Origin: Bacteroidota bacterium
GTDB taxonomy: Bacteria; Bacteroidota; Bacteroidia; Chitinophagales; Chitinophagaceae
Direction of reading: 5' to 3'
Length of the DNA: 43,792 nucleotides
Assembly: GCA_018268075.1 (NCBI GenBank)
Contig: JAFDXH010000163.1
Coordinates: forward strand, 1 to 43,792
Shown: piece by piece, positions 26,445 through 34,009 of the stretch
Layout: each line of letters begins with the position of its first letter
Position numbering within the stretch: position 1 is the stretch's first letter
The notes under the pieces: generated by a model
Seen by the model: only the letters and a program-made list of their open reading frames with translations
Told to the model about the DNA's origin: nothing
Database searches by the model: none
Program-made: the position numbers and the translations under genes

Positions 26445-26774
26445 CTACAGAGCAAAGAGTTTCGGTATTATATCGGAACTCTTTTTTTTTATTATTGGGA
26501 AAAGTATTAGAGTCAAAGCAAGATAGGCATGTTATTGTAGCGAGTGGCCAAAAAAGTTCAGTTATCTTTTACTCAAATTTAGATCATACAAAAAAATTGC
26601 TCTGAACCTCTTAGCGTTTTTGCCAACTTCTCATTCATGCCCCATTTGGATTAAGAAACCCAATTTCAATAAATTCAAAGGCTGTAGTTTAGAATTGAAT
26701 TGAATGGATAGGTATGGTTAAAATTAAAGAGGCTTCACAAAACGAGATAGCTTATTTTCAAGAGAAAATAGATA
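26445..26774. other. Intergenic region between tRNA-Arg and the first propeller-family gene
   Basis: Apart from the tRNA terminator at its start, no credible gene is seen. A 28-codon plus-strand frame near 26714 (MVKIKEASQNEIAYF...) overlaps the end of the next minus-strand gene. It could be a decayed acetyltransferase start, but it is too short to claim. A weak AT hairpin (26753-26770) lies just past the stop of the minus-strand gene. Confidence 0.5.
26454..26490 (+). terminator. Rho-independent terminator of tRNA-Arg
   Basis: An 11-bp stem with one G-T pair, AAAGAGTTTCG (26454-26464) with CGGAACTCTTT (26474-26484), is followed by a run of T residues to 26490. It starts 10 bp after the tRNA 3' end. 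Confidence 0.85.
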
Positions 26775-27962
26775 TTATAACTTATACTTTAACTTTATAA
26801 ACCTTGGCCTGTAAATGTGTGCATTTTGTTGTATGTCGCTCCAGAAGTCCGCTGTTATTGTATTATAACTTATTAATAACTCTCCAGGTTTTGATAAATT
26901 AGGATGAGCCTTTGCATTGTAAGTCCATATTCCTTCCTTCCATTCGGGCGTTGTATACAATTCTTTTATTTCTGAAAATGGGCCAACTGGTGTCATGGCT
27001 ACTCTCATTCCTACTTTATCTGATAATCCCATTACCTGAAAGACTAAAAGTAACCGGCCATCGGCCAATGTAGTCATACTTAGTTCGTTTGAAACCCCGT
27101 TGGTAATTGGCCTTAATTCGCTAATATTATCGCTCCATTCAGAGCCATCATAATATTTCCATTTTTTTAAATTTTCAAAATCTATGGGTTTTACTCTTGC
27201 TACAACAAGGTTTTTGTCCTTCCCTATGCAACCATAAACATAAACATAGCCATCAGGATTCAATGCTCCTGCCCATTTGGTATTTACAAAAATACCTGCG
27301 CCCATATTTCCTTCGCCCAAGGTTGTACTATTTATATGTAGAGACACATCAATCTGGCGGTAATCTGCAAATGGCGGTTTGGTTGCATCTTTTACTGCAA
27401 TAATAGATACGGAAGGCTCTATAAAATCAAAAACCCCCTCTCCTATTCGTTCTACCTTGTAGCCAAATACATAAAGCGTATTATTTTTTTCTTTATTAAT
27501 AAAACCATCTCCGAGCCAAAATAATTGTGGCATTTTTGAGGAAGATACCTGCGGAACAAAAATGCTTTCAGCGATACCACTTTTTGTTTTTTTATAATAA
27601 AAATGAAAGTTGGCAGTGTCAGGCACGTTTCCTCGCATATAGGCAATCGAATTATTGACCATTATGTTTCCGGGCATCGGCTTCCCATCTTTTACTTCAC
27701 CTATAAATGTATCACTAAATAAAAATAAAGTAGAATCCTGCTTACCCTTAGTGTATTTATCATTGCCACTAAGAGGCATTGAAAATATTCCATCGCCACC
27801 AAACCAACCTGAATTTCGGTAAAAAAGATTGGTCCATTCGGGCGCTGCTTGTACGGTAAAATTAAATACACCGGTATCCTTCTTTTCTAAAAGTAATTTT
27901 TGGGCTACTGCATGAGATACAAGAAGGAATAGGCTTGCAGCGGATAGGAACAATTTATTCAT
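26775..27962 (-). CDS. Secreted DUF4185/DUF5005-like putative beta-propeller glycosidase, paralogue 1
   Basis: A 395-residue secreted protein with a signal peptidase I signal (ends HAVAQ). It is clearly homologous along its length to 38058-39311 and 39391-40593. Shared blocks include PEWTNLF..SGWFGGDGIFS, LFLFSDTFIGEV, WLGDGFIN, GAGIFVNTKWAGALNPDGYVYVYG, VVARVKPIDFENLKKWKYYDG and YNAKAHPNLSKPGELLISYN. The repeated short blocks with conserved Asp suggest a five-bladed propeller of the DUF4185/DUF5005 type. Part of DUF4185 is known as endo-D-arabinanase family GH183; membership here is not proven. It is divergent from gntR. Unlike its two paralogues it has no lipobox, so it may be periplasmic. 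Confidence 0.75.
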   Translation of the reverse strand: MNKLFLSAASLFLLVSHAVAQKLLLEKKDTGVFNFTVQAAPEWTNLFYRNSGWFGGDGIFSMPLSGNDKYTKGKQDSTLFLFSDTFIGEVKDGKPMPGNIMVNNSIAYMRGNVPDTANFHFYYKKTKSGIAESIFVPQVSSSKMPQLFWLGDGFINKEKNNTLYVFGYKVERIGEGVFDFIEPSVSIIAVKDATKPPFADYRQIDVSLHINSTTLGEGNMGAGIFVNTKWAGALNPDGYVYVYGCIGKDKNLVVARVKPIDFENLKKWKYYDGSEWSDNISELRPITNGVSNELSMTTLADGRLLLVFQVMGLSDKVGMRVAMTPVGPFSEIKELYTTPEWKEGIWTYNAKAHPNLSKPGELLISYNTITADFWSDIQQNAHIYRPRFIKLKYKL

Positions 27963-28000
27963 TGATTAAATTTTTGAGCTGTTAATCCAATTTGTATTTG

Positions 28001-28029
28001 CGAATATAAATGATTAATTACTAGTTCAA
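28001..28029 (-). promoter_or_regulatory. Putative promoter of propeller paralogue 1
   Basis: On the minus strand, TTG (complement of 28027-28029) is followed after 18 bp by TATATTCG (complement of 28001-28008). This is one mismatch from TAnnTTTG. The leader to the ATG would be about 35 nt. Confidence 0.35.
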
Positions 28030-28283
28030 TTGTATAGATCACTACCCAATTCTCCATACCATTTCAGTAATGTTTTAGCAAATAGTTCAAAAAAAAAAAT
28101 GCCATAAGTCATCAAATAAAAAACAATCAAGCTCTTCGCAAAAAACTTAAAAAATACTTACTAAAGTATAAAATTATTTTTCGAAACCAAGTAAAAATAA
28201 CCTAACCTCCCATAGGGTTTTACTAAAAATCAACTCATAAAATTCTCCTCTATTTATTTTCAGTAAAATATTTCTAAATAAAA

Positions 28284-28314
28284 TTTGTTTTGTTAAAAAA
28301 ATCTTCTACTTTTA
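28284..28314 (+). promoter_or_regulatory. Putative gntR promoter
   Basis: TTTG at 28284-28287, a 19-bp spacer and TACTTTTA at 28307-28314 match the Bacteroidota promoter with one deviation. The expected start point is near 28319, directly at the left edge of the palindrome at 28320-28341, which fits autoregulation by the GntR protein. Confidence 0.5.
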
Positions 28315-28319
28315 TTATG

Positions 28320-28341
28320 TCTATATGTATGAACATATAGA
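28320..28341. promoter_or_regulatory. Putative GntR operator O1 (gntR promoter)
   Basis: A perfect 8-bp inverted repeat, TCTATATG (28320-28327) and CATATAGA (28334-28341), flanks a 6-nt centre. The 15 nt TATATGTATGAACAT (28322-28336) recur exactly at 29137-29151 before susC. The size and symmetry suit a dimeric GntR/HutC regulator. Position at the expected transcription start suggests negative autoregulation. Confidence 0.6.
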
Positions 28342-28353
28342 TACTACTATAAA

Positions 28354-29088
28354 ATGACTGCATTCAAAATAGACCATGATAGTTCAAACCCTCTTCATTC
28401 ACAGGTTGAGGATTTATTAAGAAAATTAATCGAGAATCCAGAGTACCAGAATGGGAAGTTGCTTCCCAATGAAGTAGATATGGCAAAGCATCTTGGGATA
28501 TCGCGAAACACTGTAAGGCAGGCTACCAACAAATTAGTGTATGAGAGCCTACTTATTCGTAAGAAAGGCGTAGGAACTAAAGTAGCTAAGAATAATATCT
28601 CTACAAAACTGAACAAATGGACCAGTTTTACTCATGAAATGGACGAAAAAGGTGTAGCGTTTAAAGTATATAGTTTAAAAGTCGGTTGGGTAGCAGCAGA
28701 TAAACGCATATCGGAACTTTTTGGGATTCCACATAAAACAAAAGTTTTAAAATTAGAACGCATACGAGGAATTCATTCAGGACCAATCGTATATTTTATA
28801 TCCTATTTTCATCCAAGAGTTGAATTGACAGGTAAAGAAGATTTCTCAAAGCCTCTTTACGAAATGTTGGAAAAGGAATATCACTCAGTAGCCTCAATTT
28901 CAAAGGAAGGCATTAGCGCAATACTCGCTGATCATGAGCTTTCACTGAAGTTGAATATTAAAGAAGGTGATCCTGTCTTATTCAGAAAAAGAATTGTTTG
29001 TGATCCGGGAGACAGGCCAATAGAATATAATTTAGGATACTATCGTGCAGACAGTTTTACTTATACCATAGATATAGAAAGAGGATAA
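28354..29088 (+). CDS. GntR-family (HutC type, UTRA domain) transcriptional regulator
   Basis: A 244-residue regulator. The N-terminal winged helix-turn-helix (about 10-80) includes NPLHSQVEDLLRKLI, LPNEVDMAKHLGISRNTVRQA and the wing LLIRKKGVGTKVAKN. The C-terminal UTRA ligand-binding domain (about 100-240) shows LKLERIRGIHSGPIVYFISYFHP and EGDPVLFRKRIVCDPGDRPIEYNLGYYRAD, the typical ending. HutC-type UTRA domains often bind sugar phosphates or related metabolites, so the effector may be a product of the adjacent pathway; that is inference. It precedes susC by about 100 bp on the same strand. GntR control of a SusCD locus is less usual than hybrid two-component or ECF control. Confidence 0.92.
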   Translation: MTAFKIDHDSSNPLHSQVEDLLRKLIENPEYQNGKLLPNEVDMAKHLGISRNTVRQATNKLVYESLLIRKKGVGTKVAKNNISTKLNKWTSFTHEMDEKGVAFKVYSLKVGWVAADKRISELFGIPHKTKVLKLERIRGIHSGPIVYFISYFHPRVELTGKEDFSKPLYEMLEKEYHSVASISKEGISAILADHELSLKLNIKEGDPVLFRKRIVCDPGDRPIEYNLGYYRADSFTYTIDIERG

Positions 29089-29100
29089 AATATAGGCCAC

Positions 29101-29155
29101 CTATATTAAAACATATAGATATTTTTTGACTGCTAGTATATGTATGAACATTTGA
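29101..29155. promoter_or_regulatory. Putative operators O2 and O3 with susC promoter
   Basis: O2 is the palindrome CTATAT/ATATAG at 29101-29118, sharing ACATATAGATA with O1. O3 at 29136-29155 matches O1 at 16 of 20 positions, with 15 consecutive identical bases (29137-29151). A weak promoter, TTTG (29125-29128), 18 bp, AACATTTG (29147-29154), lies between and over them, so O3 covers the -7 element. The layout suits repression of the PUL by GntR. Confidence 0.5.
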
Positions 29156-29164
29156 ACATTTAAA

Positions 29165-29194
29165 ATGAAAAAAACTCTTAATCAACTTTTATGA
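29165..29194 (+). CDS. Possible 9-codon leader peptide overlapping susC start
   Basis: ATG at 29165 opens a 9-codon frame (MKKTLNQLL). Its TGA stop (29192-29194) overlaps the susC ATG (29191-29193) in an ATGA junction. Such a junction could couple translation of susC to the leader. There is no protein-level evidence, and chance occurrence in AT-rich DNA is quite possible. Confidence 0.2.
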   Translation: MKKTLNQLL

Positions 29195-32100
29195 GAAATT
29201 ATCAACGATTGCTTTCAGTGCTGCTACTAATAGCCTCCATTCAGTTTTGCCCTCGCCATGCCAAGGCTGGCAATCATTACAAAAATCTCAATATTGCTGA
29301 TAAGCAAATTGCAGGCCAAGTAACATCCGAAAATGGCGCGCCACTGCCTAATGTAAATGTGGTGGTTAAAGAAACCGGTAAGGGAACTGTTACCGATGCT
29401 AATGGCAATTTTTCCATTGAGATTCCCGAGCACGGTGCTACCCTTGTATTTACATCAGTAGGATATATAGCAAAGGAAATAATAGTAAAAGATAAAAAAA
29501 ATATTAGTGTTTCTCTTGCTGAGTTAAATAAAGAATTAAACGAAGTTATTGTAATCGGGTACGGAACTGCAAAAAAGAGTGACCTCACTGGCTCCGTGGC
29601 TTCCATAAAATCGGAAGACCTTAAAAGAGCACAAGTTACATCATTCGACCAGGCTTTGCAGGGGCGTGCAGCAGGTGTACAGGTGACGCAACTGTCTGGG
29701 AAACCCGGGGCAGAAACTTCCATCAGAATTAGGGGCACCAGTTCTATCAATGCAGGGAACGAGCCATTATATGTAATAGATGGAATGCTGGTCAGCAGTG
29801 ATGGCGGTGATATAAGTACGGGTGTAACGCGTGGCCCAAGAATTGGGGCATTGTCATCTATCAATCCCAATGATATTGAATCTATCGAAATATTAAAAGA
29901 TGCATCTGCTACTGCCATCTATGGTTCTAGAGGTGCCAATGGAGTTGTGCTCATTACTACTAAAAGAGGTAAGGCAGGCAAAGGATCTGTCAATTTTGAA
30001 ACTTATTATGGAGTGCAACAAATATCGCATAAAGTAGATGTACTGGATGCAGAACAATTTGCCAATCTTGTAAATGATGCCAAGCTAAATGCCAATGCAA
30101 CTCCTCTATATGTGAATCCCAAAAATTTAGGAAAGGGAACAGACTGGCAAGATCAGTTGTTCAGAACAGCCCCAATAGGAAGTTATCAGTTATCCTTTTC
30201 GGGCGGAGATGAAAAAACAAAGTATGCCTTGTCTGGTGGCTATTTTGATCAAAAAGGAATTATACTCAATTCAGATTTTAAAAGGTACTCTTTCAGAACA
30301 AACTTAGATCGTGAGGTAACAAAAAGACTTGCGGTAGGCACCAGTATTTCCTACTCAAGGGTGGCTTCTACAGGCGTATTGACAAACGCTGGAACGATTG
30401 TGCCGGGGGTTACTACATCTGCACTTTTGTTCAATCCCATCTTGCCGGTATTTGATTCTACAGTAAAAGGTGGATATACTTATGAAAACGATAGAGGGAA
30501 AATATTGGGCAACCCTATTGCAGAAGCAAAAGAATATAATTCTTTCAGCACCATTGCAAGGCTTATAGGTAATGTTTACGGAAAGTATAAAATAACGGAA
30601 GGCCTTGAATTTAAAACAAGTTTTGGCGTTGATCAATACACCTCTAAAGAAAGTGCCTTCGGTCCCAATTTTTTGAAAAGAACTGAAGCAAGTAAAGGCG
30701 AGGCCTCTATAGGAGACGTAAATGGATTAACCTGGTTAAATGAAAATACCTTAACCCTTAATACAAAGGTTAGAGATGATGACCATCTAAATATATTAGC
30801 CGGATACACCGTTCAGAAGTTTAATAATGAAAGTATGTTCATGTACGCTTTTGATTTCCCTGACAACCGCACAGGCTATCATAATATAGCGGCAGGCCTG
30901 AATCCTCAAAAGCCATTTAATAGTGAATCTCAATGGACGCTTATCTCTTATCTGGGAAGAGTAAATTACTCTTTACAAAATAAATACCTGTTTACATTAA
31001 CAGGCCGCATTGATGGCTCATCAAAATTTGCAGATGGGAAAAAATATGGATTTTTTCCATCCGGAGCTTTTGCCTGGAAAATATCGGACGAAAATTTCAT
31101 GAAAGATGTAAAATCGGTTTCAGACCTAAAACTTCGTGTGAGCTATGGTGTTATAGGCAATCAGAACATTGCACCTTATCAATCTCTGGCTCTTGTAGGC
31201 CCTTATAGCGAAGGCGTATTTAACGGGACAGAAGTATATACCGGCAGGGAGCCACTTACTTATGTAAACAAGAATTTGAAATGGGAAAGTACTCGGCAAT
31301 TTGATATTGGTATTGATGCAGCCTTCTTTAATAATCGCCTATCTCTTACCGCAGATTATTATCAAAAGAAAACCTATGACCTTTTGTTGTCCTCACCCAT
31401 TCCTTTTACATCAGGATTTAGCTCTACCTTATTAAATATTGGCAATATCATGAATAAAGGATTTGATTTTGATATACGGTCAGTAAATACAACCGGCGCT
31501 TTAAAATGGAATACAACTTTAAATATTTCTATTAACAGAAATGAAGTAACGAATTTGGCAAATGGCAATACAGATATCTTATTATCCGGAAGTTTATTAC
31601 GTGTAGGACAACCAGTAGGAACATTTTACGGATATATTTTCGATGGCATATTTCAATCAGATGCTGAGATATTAAATAGTGCTGTGATGAAGGGGCAGGA
31701 AGCCACATCCTCTAATCCGGCTTCCAGAGCAAAACCTGGCGATAGAAAATACCGTAACCTGAATGGCGATAATGTTATAGATGAAAAAGACAGAACAATT
31801 ATTGGAAGTGCACAGCCTGATTTCACTTGGGGACTAAATAATACTTTTTCATATAAAAATATTGATCTAAGCTTTTTCTTTCAGGGCTCTCAGGGAAATA
31901 AAATGGCCAACCTCAATTCATTTGACCTGCTAAACTTTAATGGCCAAGCCAATGTATTGAAAGAAGCAGGCCTAAACAGGTGGACACCCAATAATCGAAG
32001 TAATCAATACCCCAGAGCGTTATCAGCAGGCAGTCTTGATCAAGGAGTATTTTCTTCTGCAATCGTGGAAGATGCTTCATATATCAGGCTAAAGAATGTA

Positions 32101-32319
32101 ACATTAGCTTATAATCTACCAAAGAATATAACTAAACATTCCCAGCTGAATAACATAAGAATATATGCAAGTGCCACCAATCTGTGGACTATTACCAAAT
32201 ACAAAGGTTATGATCCAGAAGCCAATACTTATGGACAAAACAGTTTTGTAGTTGGCTATGATCTTGGTGGTTACCCAATGGCCAAAACCTATATTCTGGG
32301 TATTAATATCGGTTTCTGA
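29191..32319 (+). CDS. SusC/RagA-family TonB-linked outer-membrane transporter
   Basis: A 1042-residue glycan importer component of the outer membrane. A signal peptide (about 1-26) is followed by a CarboxypepD_reg-like domain (about 38-115, with QIAGQVTSENGAPLPNVNV). The SusC signature region is VIGYGTAKKSDLTGSVASI, and the plug includes LQGRAAGVQVTQLSGKPGAE, RIRGTSSINAGNEPLYVIDG and IEILKDASATAIYGSRGANGVVLITTKRG in consecutive pieces. The barrel contains standard SusC motifs such as GRIDGSSKFADGKKYGFFPS and ends ILGINIGF. No STN domain is present, consistent with GntR rather than sigma/anti-sigma control. It pairs with the SusD gene 36 bp downstream. Confidence 0.97.
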   Translation: MRNYQRLLSVLLLIASIQFCPRHAKAGNHYKNLNIADKQIAGQVTSENGAPLPNVNVVVKETGKGTVTDANGNFSIEIPEHGATLVFTSVGYIAKEIIVKDKKNISVSLAELNKELNEVIVIGYGTAKKSDLTGSVASIKSEDLKRAQVTSFDQALQGRAAGVQVTQLSGKPGAETSIRIRGTSSINAGNEPLYVIDGMLVSSDGGDISTGVTRGPRIGALSSINPNDIESIEILKDASATAIYGSRGANGVVLITTKRGKAGKGSVNFETYYGVQQISHKVDVLDAEQFANLVNDAKLNANATPLYVNPKNLGKGTDWQDQLFRTAPIGSYQLSFSGGDEKTKYALSGGYFDQKGIILNSDFKRYSFRTNLDREVTKRLAVGTSISYSRVASTGVLTNAGTIVPGVTTSALLFNPILPVFDSTVKGGYTYENDRGKILGNPIAEAKEYNSFSTIARLIGNVYGKYKITEGLEFKTSFGVDQYTSKESAFGPNFLKRTEASKGEASIGDVNGLTWLNENTLTLNTKVRDDDHLNILAGYTVQKFNNESMFMYAFDFPDNRTGYHNIAAGLNPQKPFNSESQWTLISYLGRVNYSLQNKYLFTLTGRIDGSSKFADGKKYGFFPSGAFAWKISDENFMKDVKSVSDLKLRVSYGVIGNQNIAPYQSLALVGPYSEGVFNGTEVYTGREPLTYVNKNLKWESTRQFDIGIDAAFFNNRLSLTADYYQKKTYDLLLSSPIPFTSGFSSTLLNIGNIMNKGFDFDIRSVNTTGALKWNTTLNISINRNEVTNLANGNTDILLSGSLLRVGQPVGTFYGYIFDGIFQSDAEILNSAVMKGQEATSSNPASRAKPGDRKYRNLNGDNVIDEKDRTIIGSAQPDFTWGLNNTFSYKNIDLSFFFQGSQGNKMANLNSFDLLNFNGQANVLKEAGLNRWTPNNRSNQYPRALSAGSLDQGVFSSAIVEDASYIRLKNVTLAYNLPKNITKHSQLNNIRIYASATNLWTITKYKGYDPEANTYGQNSFVVGYDLGGYPMAKTYILGINIGF

Positions 32320-32355
32320 TTTTATTAAATACTGCAACTATCTAAATAAATAATT

Positions 32356-33840
32356 ATGATTTTACATTCAAAATATATAAGAACAGCAGCCATTCTGCTT
32401 CTTGCTGCCTTCATACTTCCATCCTGTAAAAAATTTTTAGAGGAAGATCCTAAAGGGTTAGTTTCTGTTTCTAATTTTTATAAAACACAGGAAGATGCCA
32501 TTGCAGCTGTAAATGCAATTTATGGGTACCTTAATTCTACAAGTACCGGATCTACTGCGGGTGTTTATCATAGCACTTTTTGGGTTATTGCTGGCTTATC
32601 TTCAGATGAAATGCTGAATAACCAGTTAGGCTCACCCGACTTAGACCAACTAGCAACATTCACACAGGGACCTCAGAATAACTCTTTACTGGAAACATGG
32701 CAAATGCATTACAAAACAATCACAATAGCCAATATTGCTATAGAGCGAATTCCTGGTATTGATATGGATGCAACCTTGAGAACAAGGTTGATAAATGAAG
32801 CAAAATTTTTAAGAGGGCTTATGTACTTTGATCTGGTAAGAATGTTTGGCGATGTACCCCTGCTTACAAAAGAAGTAGAAGCCTTAAAGCCTTCTCGCGG
32901 GGCGGCTACAGATGTATATAATCTTATAATAAATGACCTAACTGCGGCCGAGGCTTTACCACCAGACTATCCTGTAGGAAATGGTAAGGGAAGGGCTACA
33001 TCTGGCGCTGCCAAATCATTACTGGCTAAGGTTTATCTTACTATGAAAAATTATGACAAAGCCGCATCCAAAGCTCTGGAAGTAATTAATTCCAATAAGT
33101 ACCAGCTTTGGGATGATTTTGGAGATGTATTTAAACTATCCAGCAGAAATGGAAAAGAGGCTATTTTTTCTGTTGGGTTTGGTGATGGTGGTGGGGCTAT
33201 TTCATTTTGGGAGGTTGGGCAGTTCAATGTGCGCCTTTTGCCTTCTGCTCTAAGTGAGGAGGGGGTTGAAAACGCACAAGGCTGGCAAATACCTACATTA
33301 CAATTGTATAACTCTTATGAAGCCGGCGACAGAAGAAGATCAGTAACTTTTGTAACTCAAGTACATAATAAGAACGGAACAATAACTGATATAAGACCCT
33401 ACATTCAAAAGTATTGGGACAGAGTGGCTGAACCAAAAGCAAATGGCTCATCTAATGATTATCCTGTGATCAGATATGCTGATGTACTGCTGATTTACGC
33501 AGAGGCCTCCAACGAATTAAATCATCCTGACATAGCTCTTCAATATATTAATAAAATAAGAAAACGAGCTCGCTTCGATGGCACTGTCTATCAGAATGTA
33601 CTCCCTGATTATGTAGGATTATCAAAAGAGGATATAAGGGCTGCTATATTAAAGGAAAGAAGATTCGAATTTGTTGCAGAAGGCCAAAGATGGTTTGACC
33701 TTGTACGCACAGGAACCTTGCAGACTCTGGTTCCTATTGCTAAGCCAGGTGTGGTACCACAAGCTAAACATTATGTATTTCCGATACCACAACGCGAAAG
33801 AGATTTAAATGAAAATCTCAGCCAGAACAACGGGTATTGA
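32356..33840 (+). CDS. SusD/RagB-family surface glycan-binding lipoprotein
   Basis: SusD proteins form the lid of the SusC barrel and capture oligosaccharides at the cell surface. The 494-residue product has a lipoprotein signal ending LPSC (Cys24) followed by KKFLEEDP, a standard SusD start. Family segments include EAKFLRGLMYFDLVRMFGDVP, GAAKSLLAKVYLTM, YPVIRYADVLLIYAEA and ILKERRFEFVAEGQRWFDLVRTGTL, with the closing FPIPQRERDLNENLSQN. It is 36 bp downstream of its SusC partner. The bound sugar cannot be inferred from the sequence. Confidence 0.97.
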   Translation: MILHSKYIRTAAILLLAAFILPSCKKFLEEDPKGLVSVSNFYKTQEDAIAAVNAIYGYLNSTSTGSTAGVYHSTFWVIAGLSSDEMLNNQLGSPDLDQLATFTQGPQNNSLLETWQMHYKTITIANIAIERIPGIDMDATLRTRLINEAKFLRGLMYFDLVRMFGDVPLLTKEVEALKPSRGAATDVYNLIINDLTAAEALPPDYPVGNGKGRATSGAAKSLLAKVYLTMKNYDKAASKALEVINSNKYQLWDDFGDVFKLSSRNGKEAIFSVGFGDGGGAISFWEVGQFNVRLLPSALSEEGVENAQGWQIPTLQLYNSYEAGDRRRSVTFVTQVHNKNGTITDIRPYIQKYWDRVAEPKANGSSNDYPVIRYADVLLIYAEASNELNHPDIALQYINKIRKRARFDGTVYQNVLPDYVGLSKEDIRAAILKERRFEFVAEGQRWFDLVRTGTLQTLVPIAKPGVVPQAKHYVFPIPQRERDLNENLSQNNGY

Positions 33841-34009
33841 GTCTAAATGCTAACAAATGATGAAAGGTGGATATTAAAATGTCCGGAAAAAATTTTCGGT
33901 GTAGTATCCTTATTAGCACCTATGCACTCAGACTGGCAAAAGGGCCAACCTTGTTATGAAGGATTGCCTAAAATAAATAAAAAGAAATATTCATTTATAA
34001 ATAGCTGTT

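Larger units (their letters stand above)
27963..28353. other. Divergent regulatory region between propeller paralogue 1 and gntR
   Basis: Very AT-rich, with no credible gene. It contains a putative promoter for each direction (28001-28029 minus; 28284-28314 plus) and an operator-like palindrome at 28320-28341 next to gntR. The minus-strand promoter has no copy of that palindrome, so paralogue 1 may not be under the same direct control. Confidence 0.6.

Noticed and set aside
26714-26800. 28-codon frame resembling an acetyltransferase start
   Set aside because: Too short, and it overlaps the 3' end of a well-supported gene on the other strand; no downstream remnant was found.
29277-29918. 213-codon minus-strand frame opposite the start of susC
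   Set aside because: It is antisense to the conserved CarboxypepD/plug region of SusC; the frame is a by-product of its codon use.
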